DNA of 26,252 nucleotides, from positions 1-26,252 of the forward strand of contig JBNKLG010000034.1 of assembly GCA_050292235.1 (NCBI GenBank), given 5' to 3'. Under the pieces are notes generated by a model. The model had not been told where the DNA came from and made no database searches. It worked only from the letters and a program-made list of their open reading frames with translations. A program made the translations under genes and the position numbers. The stretch's first letter is position 1; each line of letters starts with the position of its first letter. The stretch comes from JBNKLG01 sp050292235. Its GTDB lineage: Bacteria > Pseudomonadota > Gammaproteobacteria > Chromatiales > Chromatiaceae. Shown piece by piece: positions 1-8,804 of this stretch.

Positions 1-517
1 GCCAGCGTTCACCAAGCCGGGAGAGCACGCGGGAAGTATTGCGCCAATGGATCAGATGTCGTAGCCATGGCCAGTGATGCAGCCAGCGTGGCCAAGCTGC
101 AAAGAGGTGACTGCGAAAACTGAGTCCCTGTCGGGCAACCTGTTGCGCCAGATATTCGGACTTGATCAAGGCCATGTCGACATTGGATTCACATTCGCGT
201 TTGCAGCCCTTGCAGGCGACGCATTGGGTCATGGCTTCGGCCAGAGTGGGATCACTGAGGGCCTCTAGGGCCTCCTCTGCCAGCTCCGCATTCAGTGCCG
301 CCTTCAGCAGGCGCACCCGACCACCGGTAGAGAGGTTGGGATTGCCGCTGACACGGTAACTGGGGCACATCAGCAGCTTGCCCTGAGTTTCACATTGATG
401 GCTGTTGATGCAGGCGGCTACAGCCTTGGCGAAATTGCCCCCCTGTTTGGGAATGTCGGCATAGGCATCGCCCATGCCGGCATCTTTGTAGGCGGACCAA
501 TCGAGATAGGTTTTCAT
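1..517 (-). CDS. (Fe-S)-binding oxidoreductase subunit, GlpC/YdiJ C-terminal-like (partial, runs off left edge)
   Basis: An open frame read leftward from the ATG at 515-517 stays open to the window edge (172 codons). An in-frame TGA seven codons upstream means the ATG cannot be extended far. The translation begins MKTYLDWSAYKDAG. It then carries a cysteine cluster (CINSHQCE, later LLMCPSYRVSG with a TGGRVRLL segment) and a second cluster, CVACKGCKREC, followed by NVDMALIKSEYLA. This spacing is typical of the iron-sulfur domain that follows the FAD-linked oxidase domains in YdiJ-like and D-lactate/glycolate dehydrogenase-like proteins. There it passes electrons from a flavin to a membrane acceptor. 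Here the Fe-S part starts its own reading frame, so it is probably a separate subunit; a flavin partner would lie outside the window. The substrate cannot be told. No clear ribosome site is visible before the ATG. Confidence 0.75.
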   Translation of the reverse strand, partial: MKTYLDWSAYKDAGMGDAYADIPKQGGNFAKAVAACINSHQCETQGKLLMCPSYRVSGNPNLSTGGRVRLLKAALNAELAEEALEALSDPTLAEAMTQCVACKGCKRECESNVDMALIKSEYLAQQVARQGLSFRSHLFAAWPRWLHHWPWLRHLIHWRNTSRVLSRLGERW

Positions 518-612
518 GGGGTAGCAGGTATTTGATCAGAGACAATAACCTTTCTTACTGCAAGGTTTAAACCAATTTGGCTCGACGGCGCCAGGTCGCT
601 TGAATACTGGTC

Positions 613-662
613 TTGTCAACAGATGACAACGGCATCGGCCTGACTCTTTGGCGACAATTGTC
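613..662. promoter_or_regulatory. Two palindromes sharing a TTGTC half-site, upstream of the ABM monooxygenase gene
   Basis: TTGTCA-ACAGA-TGACAA (613-629) is a perfect 6-bp inverted repeat. GACAATTGTC (653-662) is a perfect 10-bp palindrome. Both use the half-site TTGTC/GACAA, and their centres are about 36-37 bp apart, roughly 3.5 helical turns. They lie 63-112 bp before the ATG at 725 and about 100 bp from the divergent Fe-S gene. A two-site operator for a dimeric regulator is a reasonable inference; the regulator is unknown. A possible -10 element TAGAAT lies at 687-692, without a well-spaced -35. Confidence 0.35.
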
Positions 663-724
663 ACTAACACGACAAAAAGCAGCCTTTAGAATGGTGCCTG
701 AGCTTTGGATTTGAGGAGATCAAC

Positions 725-1036
725 ATGTTTATCGCCATGAATCGTTTTCGTATCGTCGCCGGTCGGGAACAGGAGTTTATCGATATTTGGAAGAACCGCG
801 ATTCCCATCTCAGTGAGATGCCGGGATTTATCAGCTTCCATTTGCTTCAGGGTGAAACGGAGGGGGAGGCGACTCGCTTTATTTCTCATACCACTTGGGC
901 GTCTGCCGAGGATTTCGGTAACTGGACCCGTTCTGACGCTTTTAGGCAGGCCCATGCCAAAGCTGGAGATTCACCTCGGGACCTCTATTTGGGGCCGCCT
1001 CAGTTTGAGGGGTATGAAGGGGTTCTGTCGGCCTGA
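725..1036 (+). CDS. ABM-fold monooxygenase, IsdG/HmoB-like (putative heme-degrading)
   Basis: This 103-residue protein has the ABM (antibiotic biosynthesis monooxygenase) ferredoxin-like fold. It has the size and motif order of IsdG/HmoB-type heme oxygenases: MNRFRIVAGREQEFIDIW at the start, then MPGFISFHLLQG, then a TTWASAEDF...W...H block. The three residues needed for heme degradation in IsdG (Asn7, Trp67, His77) have good counterparts at Asn6, Trp67 and His77. This favours heme cleavage with iron release over antibiotic or quinone chemistry. A GAGGAG ribosome site lies six bases before the ATG. The gene stands alone and converges on the next gene with only two bases between stop codons. 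No heme uptake genes are nearby, so the physiological role is inferred from the fold and residues only. Confidence 0.8.
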   Translation: MFIAMNRFRIVAGREQEFIDIWKNRDSHLSEMPGFISFHLLQGETEGEATRFISHTTWASAEDFGNWTRSDAFRQAHAKAGDSPRDLYLGPPQFEGYEGVLSA

Positions 1037-1038
1037 CA

Positions 1039-4000
1039 TCAACGTTTTTGCTTCTGCAGAAGCAGCGCAAACTCTTTTAGTGGCATGGGCTTGCCGAACA
1101 GGTAGCCCTGACCTTCGGTGCAGCCCATCTGGATAAGAAACTGGCGCTGTTGCTCAGTTTCTATACCTTCAGCGATGACACTTTTACCCAGACTTTTGCC
1201 CAACATGAGGATGGATCGGATGATGGCCTGGCTTTCGCCCTCTTCGGGTAAGCGGGCGACAAAAGACTGATCAATTTTTAACCGCTGGGCAGGTAGGCGA
1301 TGGAGGTAGGAGAGGGAGGAGTATCCTGTGCCGAAATCATCGATGGCCAGTTGTATGCCCAGTTCGGTTAGGCGTTGCAGAGAGTTCTGGTTGGAGCTGG
1401 TCTCTTGCAGGATAACGCTTTCCGTCAGCTCCAATTCCAGCGTGGCAGGGGTGATGCCCGTGGTGTCCAAGATCTCTTTGACCAGCTGGGTAAAATGTCC
1501 TTGGGGATCGATTTGTTTACTGGAGACATTGAGGCCCAGTCGACCGATCTGAATGCCCTGGTCACGCCATAGGCGCAGCTGATGACAGGCTGTGCGCAAC
1601 ACCCATTCACCAATGGCGACAATGGCACCTCTTTCTTCTGCCAGAGCGATAAAATGGAGTGGCGTCAACAATGCGCGCTCTGGATGGTGCCAGCGTATGA
1701 GGGCCTCGGCACCAATGATGGCACCGCTTTCCAAGGCAACCTGGGGCTGGAAATAGAGTTCAAATTCTTCCCGATCAATGGCCCGCCTCAGGTCATTCTC
1801 AAGATTGATTCGATCCAAAGCGGCTTGCGCCAAATCAGCGGAAAAAAAACGGTAGGTGTTCCGTCCAGAGTGTTTCGCCTGATACATGGCTGCATCGGCA
1901 TTGCGCAGTAAAGCGTCTGCATCAGCGGCATCGTCAGGATAGACCGAGATCCCTAAGCTGGCCGTTGGGAAAAGCTCGTAGCTGTTAATCTGGATGGGAT
2001 CCCGAAAGCTGGCCAACAACTTTTCAGCCAGCCAGGTGAGATGAACCAGATCAAAATCCCCCTCGATCAATAGCACAAATTCGTCTCCACCCAGACGTCC
2101 AACGCTATCCTCTTCCCGAACCAGCGTGACCAAGCGTTTGGCTACCTGCTTCAAAAGCTGGTCACCTACTTGATGACTTAAGGTGTCATTGATGTTTTTG
2201 AATCGATCCAGATCCAGGAAAAGAACCGCGACCCGGTTTCCGTTGCGTTGCACACGTCGTATGGCATGGGTTACCCGGTCATAGAATAGCCGTCGGTTGG
2301 GGAGATCGGTCAGGGTGTCGTGATTGGCGAGGAATTCCAGTTTGGATTCTGTGCGTTTGCGTTCGTCGATCTCCTGTTCAAGATCACGGTTGAGATCCTG
2401 CACCCGTGCATAGTAGCGCGAGATCTCCAGTGATGAGATGGCCTGGGCCATGAGCAGCTGCAGAATTCGAGTGTGGGTACGGGTGAAGGCATGGGTGGTG
2501 AGGTTGTTTTCCAGATAGAGTATGCCGCCCAACTCGCCCCGATTGACAATGGGCAGACATAACAGGGATCGGCATTGACGCTCGACAATGCTGCTGTCCG
2601 TTCCAAAGAGTGTCGATTTTTGCGCGTCGTCCAGGCTGACGGTTTTTTTGGTGCGGGCAACGTAGTGCACCAAACTGCTGGCAATATCCGAATAGCGATG
2701 CAGGGGCTTCCATTGTAGAACGTCCACGGTGGATCGGTCGCCTTGTTGTTCGGCAACCACGCACCATTCATCGTCACGTTGCAACAGCAGGTGGCCACTT
2801 TGGGCACCGGCGGTTTCGATGACCAGATGAATCAGCCGTGCCAGCATACGGTCGATGACCAATTCTCCGGCAACGGTCTGAGCTGCTTTAAGCACCGAAT
2901 AGAAATCGACCGCATGCAGACCCTCGCTCGAGCTGCTGGAGATGGTCTTTGAGTCGAGGGGCCGTAAAGATAGCAGCGAGGCCGCATGATCACGTTGGAG
3001 TTGCGCCAGTTTGGCCTCGGCCCCCCAGTCTTCGTAGGCCAGGAATGCTTGTTGTAGGTAGAGATCGGCCAATTGCGGCTTGCCGCGTCGTTGCCAGCTG
3101 GCGGCAGCGCGTTCGCACGCCAAGGCTTGTTCCATAGGGCGTCCATTTTGTATGGCTGTCGAGATGGCTTCGTCGTAGGCATCCAACAGTGTACCTTTCC
3201 CTTTGCCTCTCAAGTCGGTCAGTTCGGCTTCGATCAGTCGTTGTTTTGCAAGGTAGTTGCTGGGACAGCGTTCGGCCCATTCCCGAAACTGGGTGAGATA
3301 GGCTTCCATTTGAGCCATCGATTCTTCAGGCGTACGATCACCGTTGCGGATGGCTTCGGCGAGGGCTAATGCATGGAAGAAGTGATGTTGGGCTATCCAG
3401 ATCATGCCAGCCAAGCCACTCAGTTGTGGTATCGCCTCTTCGCTGGCGGTTAGCGCTTGGTCAGATTTCTCCAGGATGGTCGCCAGCAGGGCGCGTAGGA
3501 CCAGAAAGAAACTGGACATCGTGGCATTGTTGCTTGCACGCCAGTCATCAATGGCCTTCATGCCACCAATGTCGTCGGTGAGATCAGGTAATGATTTGCT
3601 AGGGTGGCGCAAGCCCAAAACACTGGTCTTGAGCATGCAATAGAATTGATGTCCGTCTTCCTGACGAATCACACGCTCGGTGTCATCGAATTGGGCGAAG
3701 CTCTGTTCCAGTTCGATCAGGGATTGTCCTGCCAGCAAACCGTTGCCATGCAAATGGTTGATGGAGTAAATGGCGAACTGATGATCCCCGACCTCAAGAG
3801 AAGCCGTGCAACCCCGATCAAAAAAGGGCAGAGTCGATTCCAGTGGTTGGCTCCAATGGAGAATAAAGGCAGCATGAAAAAAATCTGCCCGGCCTTTCAA
3901 TGCCGAGTATTGAGGACGCTGGGCAATGTCGGTAGCCAGTTGGCTTAAGAGCAGAGAGGTATCGTGTTGCCCCATGGCGGCAAGCAACATGCCATAGGTG

Positions 4001-6771
4001 CTGAAAGCAAAGGGCGTGAATTTTGATAGCTTTCCCTGAAGTGAGCGGCGGGCAAACTCGACGGCAGCGAAGGGGAATAGGGGGGAGCCGGAGATATAGG
4101 TGGCTGGAATCAGATGGGTCAGCAATCCACTGATCGCCAGATCGGATTCATCTTCCATCGGTGGCCAACTCAAAATATTTTGGGGCTGATGCTCGGCCAG
4201 GATGTGAGCGATCTCATTCATCAGAGGATATAAAGCTTCTCGTGAGTGATCTTTCGGCAGGTAAACACCCAGCGTGGCCAATCCTTTTGTTCCGATTTCC
4301 AGCGCTTCATCCATACGAATCTCTGCGGTATGGATGCCGACCAGAAACTGAAAGATGCGGGAGCGGGTCCGCGCATTTTGCGACTCTATCAAAAGTTGGT
4401 TGAGACGATGAATGGCCGTTGTTGAATCGCCCAGGTAGTAGGTGGTTTCTGCCAAATGAAAATGGAAATCGAATGCCAGCGTTGAATCAGTATCCATCAA
4501 AATGTCGTCGAGCAGATCCATGCCCATCATGTAAAAATCCCTGGCTTCTGCATAGGCCATAGTGGCCCGGGCTGCATTCCCTGCTTCCAGATTGAGCTGG
4601 ATCAGTTGCTTTTTTTCCTGGATAGCGTCGATCAGTCGGGCACCGAGGTTAAGTTGTTGCACTGCGCCCATGGGTACTTCATTGATTTTTCTGTTGGCTA
4701 AAAGCAGGCGTCCCAGCTTCAGGTGAATCAGACTGGCCTGATTTTGAGTTAAGGTTTCGTAGATCGCTTGTTGAATACGATCATGAACAAAACGGGCACT
4801 GTCATTCAGCATCGTGATGAGACCAGCCTCTGTGGCCGGGCTGATGAGTCGTTCGATGTTTTGCTCGGAGAGTGGTGCTGCTTTGGCCAGTAGCTCCAAC
4901 GGGAAACTGTTGCCAATACAGGCTGCAATCTGCAGTATTTGTCGTACGTTTTCTGGCAGACGCGCGATTTTACGTAACATCAGTTCAATGATGCTGTCAC
5001 TGATGTCCAGGCGTTGAACCTGTTCAATATCCCATATCCATTGCTCGGTGCCTGGATCGAAGTTTAGTGTTCCTTCTGTTGCCAGTGTTTCCAGCACCTG
5101 GCGGATGAAAAAGGGATTGCCTCCGGTCTTGGTATGGATCAACTGTGAGAGTCGGGCTGACCGGGAGATATCTATATCCAGCGTGTTGGCCACCAGTGTC
5201 GTGGCCTGATCCAAATCCAGTCCTTTGAGTCTCAGCTGATTCGCTTTAGGCCATTCAGCAACCAAGCTATCAATCCATGGCGATAGAGACTTATTGGCAT
5301 CTGACGGGCCGTCACGATAGGCGCAGATGAGCAGAAAGTGGTTGCTCAGGGCCCTGGTGGCGATCATGTTCAACAGTTCCCGCGAAGCGGAGTCGGCCCA
5401 TTGCAAATCGTCCAAAAAGAGCACCAGTGGATGTGCTTCCGTCACCATGCAGTGAAAAAAACTGACCAGAGTAACGGCGAATCGGTTAGCGGATTCGGCG
5501 GTATCCAAAGGGGGAGGGACAGGTTGAAGACCGATGATCATTTCTAAAACCGGCACCAGTTTTATCAATAGTCCGGCATTAGCTCCTAAGGTTTCTAGAA
5601 TCCGGTTACGGAATGCATCCAATTCCTTAGGACTATCGGTCAGCAGTTGATGGCAAAATTGAGAAAAGGCCTCTGCAAAGGCAAGATAGGGCAGCCCCCG
5701 AAGTGTCTGATCGAATTTGCCGTAGAGATAACGTCCCCCTGTCGCAGCAACAGGAAATCGTAAAGTCTCTACCAGACTGGTCTTACCCGAACCGGCCTGG
5801 CCGGAGATGACCTGGAGCCCTCGTTGGCCGTCGAGGGTCTGTTGCAAAGCGGTAAGCAGTTGTTGTTGCTCAGCCTCACGACCATAGAGGTCAGAAGGGA
5901 AACCCAGACGGCCTCTGTGGTCCCCCTTGCCAAGCGTGAAGTGGGCAATCTGGCCCCCTGTATTGAGTGATCGAAGGCAGTGTTCCAGATCATGACAAAG
6001 TCCATGGGCACTTTGATAGCGGTTTTCCGGAACTTTGGCCAACAGGCGCATGATGATATCGGATAGGACTTGAGGCATCTCCGGCCTCTTTGCTATCGGA
6101 GCTTCAGGTAACCGTGCCAAATGAGCGTGAATCCATCCGGCCGTATCATTAGCCTGGAATGGCAGATGGCCTGTCAAGGCTTCATAAAGGACGATGCCCA
6201 GCGCGTAGAGATCGCTACGCTCATCGATGGGCAGTTCAACCCGCCCTGTCTGTTCGGGGGAAAGGTAGGGCAGTTGGCCTTCAAGTTTGAAAATAAAGTC
6301 CTCATTACCACCGTGCGAGGCAAATCCAAGATCGATCAAAATGGCTTCGGTGCTTCCCTTTCGTACCAAAAGGTTACCGGCAGCAATATCGCGATGGATA
6401 ATGCCTGCTTCGTGGAGTGAGGCCAGAGCTTGGGCGGCGCTCAAAGCCAGTTTGAGACTGATGTCGAGGGGGCGCTGTTGATCGGTGTGGAAAAAAGTCC
6501 GAAAAGATTCACCGGGGATGTAAGCCAGCTCGATGGCTGGACGCCCATGCCATTTTAACCGGCGGATGACCCGGCGGACCCCCGGTAGACGAAGGTGCAC
6601 GCCGATTTCGTATTCACGGTTGAGGCGAGCCTTGACGCGGGGCGCAGCAACCTCCGAAGTCGGATATTTGATGATGGTGTCGCAGGTTTCGGCTGACCGA
6701 TTCCGTTCGAGGGTGAAAGCGCTGCCGACGTAAATTGCCTTCGTGCCCATGTGAGATGATGGTTTCCACAA
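1039..6771 (-). CDS. Giant hybrid signalling protein: protein kinase / AAA ATPase / TPR-like / GAF / GGDEF / EAL
   Basis: About 1910 residues, cytoplasmic, with no membrane segment seen. Residues 1-270 form a Ser/Thr kinase domain with Lys35 in IIKYP, HRD at 126-128, Asn133, a DLG motif at 147-149 in place of DFG, and an LPYLSPEQTGR activation segment; a classical glycine-rich loop is not evident. Residues ~290-600 are an STAND/AAA_16-type ATPase with Walker A GQAGSGKTS (Lys330) and Walker B FLDDLQWAD (Asp454-455). Residues ~620-1270 are helical and TPR-like. A GAF domain (~1290-1440) and a short coiled coil follow. Next come a GGDEF domain with intact GGDEF at 1561-1565 and an I-site REED five residues before it, then an EAL domain with EAL at 1689-1691, DDFGTGYSS and EGIE. 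Both c-di-GMP catalytic sets look intact. The N-terminal layout matches kinase-ATPase-GAF histidine kinases of the HstK type, with c-di-GMP turnover as the output. The longest frame starts with TTG (6771); an ATG at 6750, seven codons in, is equally plausible. Confidence 0.9.
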   Translation of the reverse strand: MWKPSSHMGTKAIYVGSAFTLERNRSAETCDTIIKYPTSEVAAPRVKARLNREYEIGVHLRLPGVRRVIRRLKWHGRPAIELAYIPGESFRTFFHTDQQRPLDISLKLALSAAQALASLHEAGIIHRDIAAGNLLVRKGSTEAILIDLGFASHGGNEDFIFKLEGQLPYLSPEQTGRVELPIDERSDLYALGIVLYEALTGHLPFQANDTAGWIHAHLARLPEAPIAKRPEMPQVLSDIIMRLLAKVPENRYQSAHGLCHDLEHCLRSLNTGGQIAHFTLGKGDHRGRLGFPSDLYGREAEQQQLLTALQQTLDGQRGLQVISGQAGSGKTSLVETLRFPVAATGGRYLYGKFDQTLRGLPYLAFAEAFSQFCHQLLTDSPKELDAFRNRILETLGANAGLLIKLVPVLEMIIGLQPVPPPLDTAESANRFAVTLVSFFHCMVTEAHPLVLFLDDLQWADSASRELLNMIATRALSNHFLLICAYRDGPSDANKSLSPWIDSLVAEWPKANQLRLKGLDLDQATTLVANTLDIDISRSARLSQLIHTKTGGNPFFIRQVLETLATEGTLNFDPGTEQWIWDIEQVQRLDISDSIIELMLRKIARLPENVRQILQIAACIGNSFPLELLAKAAPLSEQNIERLISPATEAGLITMLNDSARFVHDRIQQAIYETLTQNQASLIHLKLGRLLLANRKINEVPMGAVQQLNLGARLIDAIQEKKQLIQLNLEAGNAARATMAYAEARDFYMMGMDLLDDILMDTDSTLAFDFHFHLAETTYYLGDSTTAIHRLNQLLIESQNARTRSRIFQFLVGIHTAEIRMDEALEIGTKGLATLGVYLPKDHSREALYPLMNEIAHILAEHQPQNILSWPPMEDESDLAISGLLTHLIPATYISGSPLFPFAAVEFARRSLQGKLSKFTPFAFSTYGMLLAAMGQHDTSLLLSQLATDIAQRPQYSALKGRADFFHAAFILHWSQPLESTLPFFDRGCTASLEVGDHQFAIYSINHLHGNGLLAGQSLIELEQSFAQFDDTERVIRQEDGHQFYCMLKTSVLGLRHPSKSLPDLTDDIGGMKAIDDWRASNNATMSSFFLVLRALLATILEKSDQALTASEEAIPQLSGLAGMIWIAQHHFFHALALAEAIRNGDRTPEESMAQMEAYLTQFREWAERCPSNYLAKQRLIEAELTDLRGKGKGTLLDAYDEAISTAIQNGRPMEQALACERAAASWQRRGKPQLADLYLQQAFLAYEDWGAEAKLAQLQRDHAASLLSLRPLDSKTISSSSSEGLHAVDFYSVLKAAQTVAGELVIDRMLARLIHLVIETAGAQSGHLLLQRDDEWCVVAEQQGDRSTVDVLQWKPLHRYSDIASSLVHYVARTKKTVSLDDAQKSTLFGTDSSIVERQCRSLLCLPIVNRGELGGILYLENNLTTHAFTRTHTRILQLLMAQAISSLEISRYYARVQDLNRDLEQEIDERKRTESKLEFLANHDTLTDLPNRRLFYDRVTHAIRRVQRNGNRVAVLFLDLDRFKNINDTLSHQVGDQLLKQVAKRLVTLVREEDSVGRLGGDEFVLLIEGDFDLVHLTWLAEKLLASFRDPIQINSYELFPTASLGISVYPDDAADADALLRNADAAMYQAKHSGRNTYRFFSADLAQAALDRINLENDLRRAIDREEFELYFQPQVALESGAIIGAEALIRWHHPERALLTPLHFIALAEERGAIVAIGEWVLRTACHQLRLWRDQGIQIGRLGLNVSSKQIDPQGHFTQLVKEILDTTGITPATLELELTESVILQETSSNQNSLQRLTELGIQLAIDDFGTGYSSLSYLHRLPAQRLKIDQSFVARLPEEGESQAIIRSILMLGKSLGKSVIAEGIETEQQRQFLIQMGCTEGQGYLFGKPMPLKEFALLLQKQKR

Positions 6772-6955
6772 ATTACGACGATTCCATCAGTATAGAATAG
6801 CTGTGGTTTTGTGTGCGTAAGCTCTGCATCCTAAATTTGACCTGAATCAGCTCCGATTCAACGGCTCATTGAGGAGCATCAAACCGACCAGGCAGAGAAA
6901 TGCTGATGTCGGTGGCTCTTCTGGTTATATGGGCATTTTGAGGGAATCTCATTGA
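6772..6955. promoter_or_regulatory. Divergent intergenic region with an inverted repeat
   Basis: This 184-base gap separates the leftward giant signalling gene from the rightward amidohydrolase gene, so it should hold both promoters. The only clear element is the inverted repeat TGAATC-AGCTCC-GATTCA at 6843-6860, near the middle, which could be an operator. No convincing -35/-10 pair was found by eye on either strand. A GAGGGA ribosome site for the amidohydrolase lies near 6940. Confidence 0.25.
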
Positions 6956-7981
6956 ATGAAAACTGTCGATATCCATACCCATTTGCTTAGCAGTGAGGTC
7001 TCTTTCCATCGCCCCTATGATAGATTTGCCCTCCGTCTTTTTGGCAAAAAGTTTGGTCTGGATGTCCAGGCCCTGGCGCAGAATCCCTTCAATGCCTATA
7101 TAAAAGCCTTAACCGATTCAGTCCGGACCTCTGCGCATGTTGGCAAAGTGGTGCTTTTCGGCGTGGATGCTCGGGTGGATGATGCTGGTTGTGAGTTGCA
7201 TCGAGATGCCACTGTCTGTGCCAGTAATGAAGATGTGTTGGGGGTCTTCCAACAGCATGGGGATGTGGTGATTCCTTTCTTCTCCATCAATCCAAAGCGC
7301 CCCGACGCTCTGGATCTGATCGATACCTATGTCGAACAAGGTTTTCGGGGGGCCAAGTTTCTTCAAAATTACTGGGGTGTAGATACGCGGGAGGTCCGCT
7401 ATCGTCCCTATTTTGAAAAACTGGCGGCTTTGGGGTTGCCGCTCATTGTCCATGTGGGGAGCGAAAGCAGCGTCGATTCCGTACCAGCTTGTGAGCGGCT
7501 GGAGATGCTGGATCAGCCGGTGGCATTGGGGGTGAATACCATCTGTGCCCACATGGCGCTCAGTTACTCCATTTTTCGCCCCATTCGCTCGTTCTCCAAT
7601 AATCCAAAATACTTTGGTGACGAATATTTCCGTCTGCTGAAAAAACTGGAACAGCACGATAACCTCTATGCGGATATCTCCGCTTTACTGACACCAGTGC
7701 GGGCCAGGGTGTTAAGGCATTTGAGTGAGCAACAGCAGATTCATCACAAACTGCTCTTTGGTACCGATTTCCCCGTACCTTTCTCCATGCGCTTGAACAG
7801 CTATGATCTGCCTTGGAAAGAGCGGGTCAGCCTGTCTCGTATTGCCAACCCCTTTGATCGATATACCAAGGCGGTGTTGGCCTATTTCGGTGAGGAAAAT
7901 CCGGTCTACAGCAACTACGGTAAAATTCTCAAAGAGAAAAACGACTCAGAAGGAAAATCCCATGAATTGGCGTCGCTTTAA
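6956..7981 (+). CDS. Amidohydrolase-related TIM-barrel metal hydrolase (Amidohydro_2 family)
   Basis: This 341-residue cytoplasmic protein has the amidohydrolase_2 pattern: VDIHTHLL at the start (His7 and His9, metal ligands), RGAKFLQNYWG with Lys134, LIVHVGSE with His166, ICAHMA with His199, and the final strand LLFGTDFPVPF with Asp271. These supply a full mononuclear metal site, so the enzyme is probably active as a hydrolase or decarboxylase of the ACMSD/TIM-barrel group. The sequence does not reveal the substrate. A GAGGGA ribosome site lies about ten bases before the ATG. The 3' end overlaps the next gene by 20 bases, which suggests it is the first gene of a co-transcribed run leading into a pilin. 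Whether its chemistry relates to pili is unknown. Confidence 0.82.
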   Translation: MKTVDIHTHLLSSEVSFHRPYDRFALRLFGKKFGLDVQALAQNPFNAYIKALTDSVRTSAHVGKVVLFGVDARVDDAGCELHRDATVCASNEDVLGVFQQHGDVVIPFFSINPKRPDALDLIDTYVEQGFRGAKFLQNYWGVDTREVRYRPYFEKLAALGLPLIVHVGSESSVDSVPACERLEMLDQPVALGVNTICAHMALSYSIFRPIRSFSNNPKYFGDEYFRLLKKLEQHDNLYADISALLTPVRARVLRHLSEQQQIHHKLLFGTDFPVPFSMRLNSYDLPWKERVSLSRIANPFDRYTKAVLAYFGEENPVYSNYGKILKEKNDSEGKSHELASL

Positions 7982-8804
7982 ACATCAATGCCATGAAGCC
8001 GCAAGGTTGCTGGACAAAGGTGAAACTATTGGGCCCGCCCTTGAAAAGGCAAAGATATCGCCGCTGCTCAAAGAATTAGGCCCTGAATCCAAGAAGGACA
8101 GTTTGCAGGCATCTCTGCTGGCATCGCTGGAAAATGGGAACTACTCTGAGAATGAGGCCAAATCAGCGTTAAAAATCTATGCTGAGCTGGATGTTTCAGA
8201 GCTGGCGCATAAGCCCAATAGAATACGGCGGGTCGGTATCTATCTTTTATATTTGGCAACCCTCTTTTTTGTCATTGGTTGTATCTATTTGCTTTATGTT
8301 GTTCCAACAACCTTATCTTTTTATGAGGCTATGCATACGCCACTTTCCAGTGATTTTGTTTGGTTCGTCAACAACTGGTATCTGATTTTTATTGCAGTGC
8401 TGAGTCTCTTTGTTCTTGTTTTTCTGGTGACCAGAAAGGTAAAGCATCTGTTTGATTATCGGGATGATGTCATAGGCACCGGGATTTATCGATGGATATT
8501 GCCTGGAAAATTGCGATCCTCCCATGAGCGGCTGATCTCTTTGATTCGACTACCATTACAGTGCGTGAAAAATGGCTCTGAAGACCCAGTTGCTCAATAC
8601 TATCGATCAGAGAAGTATATCGAAAAAGAGGTTGCTGAAAGCCTCTCCATGTTGATGGGCGAGGCGCTCGGTGAATCGGTTTTACGTGCTGAGTCCTATT
8701 TGCGCAGAATTTATGTTGTGATCGCCATTCTGATCATTCTTTCAATTGCCGAATTTGTCAGTAGTGCATATGGATCCCTTTTTTCCATAGGAGAGTTTTT
8801 GTGA
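7962..8804 (+). CDS. Small GspF/PilC-like inner-membrane protein (divergent pilus/secretion platform candidate)
   Basis: I chose the ATG at 7962 (280 residues). It has AGGA seven bases upstream, whereas the longer frame would run deep into the amidohydrolase gene. An N-terminal helical soluble domain (1-88) is followed by TM1 (~91-113), a ~25-residue outer loop, TM2 (~138-157), a second helical soluble domain (158-248) and TM3 (~250-270). This is the topology of GspF/PilC platform proteins. The segment after TM1, YVVPTTLSFYEAMHTPL, resembles the conserved VVP-x-F loop of that family. It is much shorter than the usual ~400 residues, and I would expect only a weak family match. Its stop overlaps the GTG start of the pilin gene as GTGA, which implies translational coupling. 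The family call is an inference from topology, one loop and context; an unrelated three-helix membrane protein remains possible. Confidence 0.5.
   Translation: MNWRRFKHQCHEAARLLDKGETIGPALEKAKISPLLKELGPESKKDSLQASLLASLENGNYSENEAKSALKIYAELDVSELAHKPNRIRRVGIYLLYLATLFFVIGCIYLLYVVPTTLSFYEAMHTPLSSDFVWFVNNWYLIFIAVLSLFVLVFLVTRKVKHLFDYRDDVIGTGIYRWILPGKLRSSHERLISLIRLPLQCVKNGSEDPVAQYYRSEKYIEKEVAESLSMLMGEALGESVLRAESYLRRIYVVIAILIILSIAEFVSSAYGSLFSIGEFL

Noticed and set aside
2310..2807. 165-residue minus-strand frame inside the giant signalling gene
   Set aside because: It is in another frame of a gene whose GAF and GGDEF motifs are continuous through this region, and has no motif of its own.
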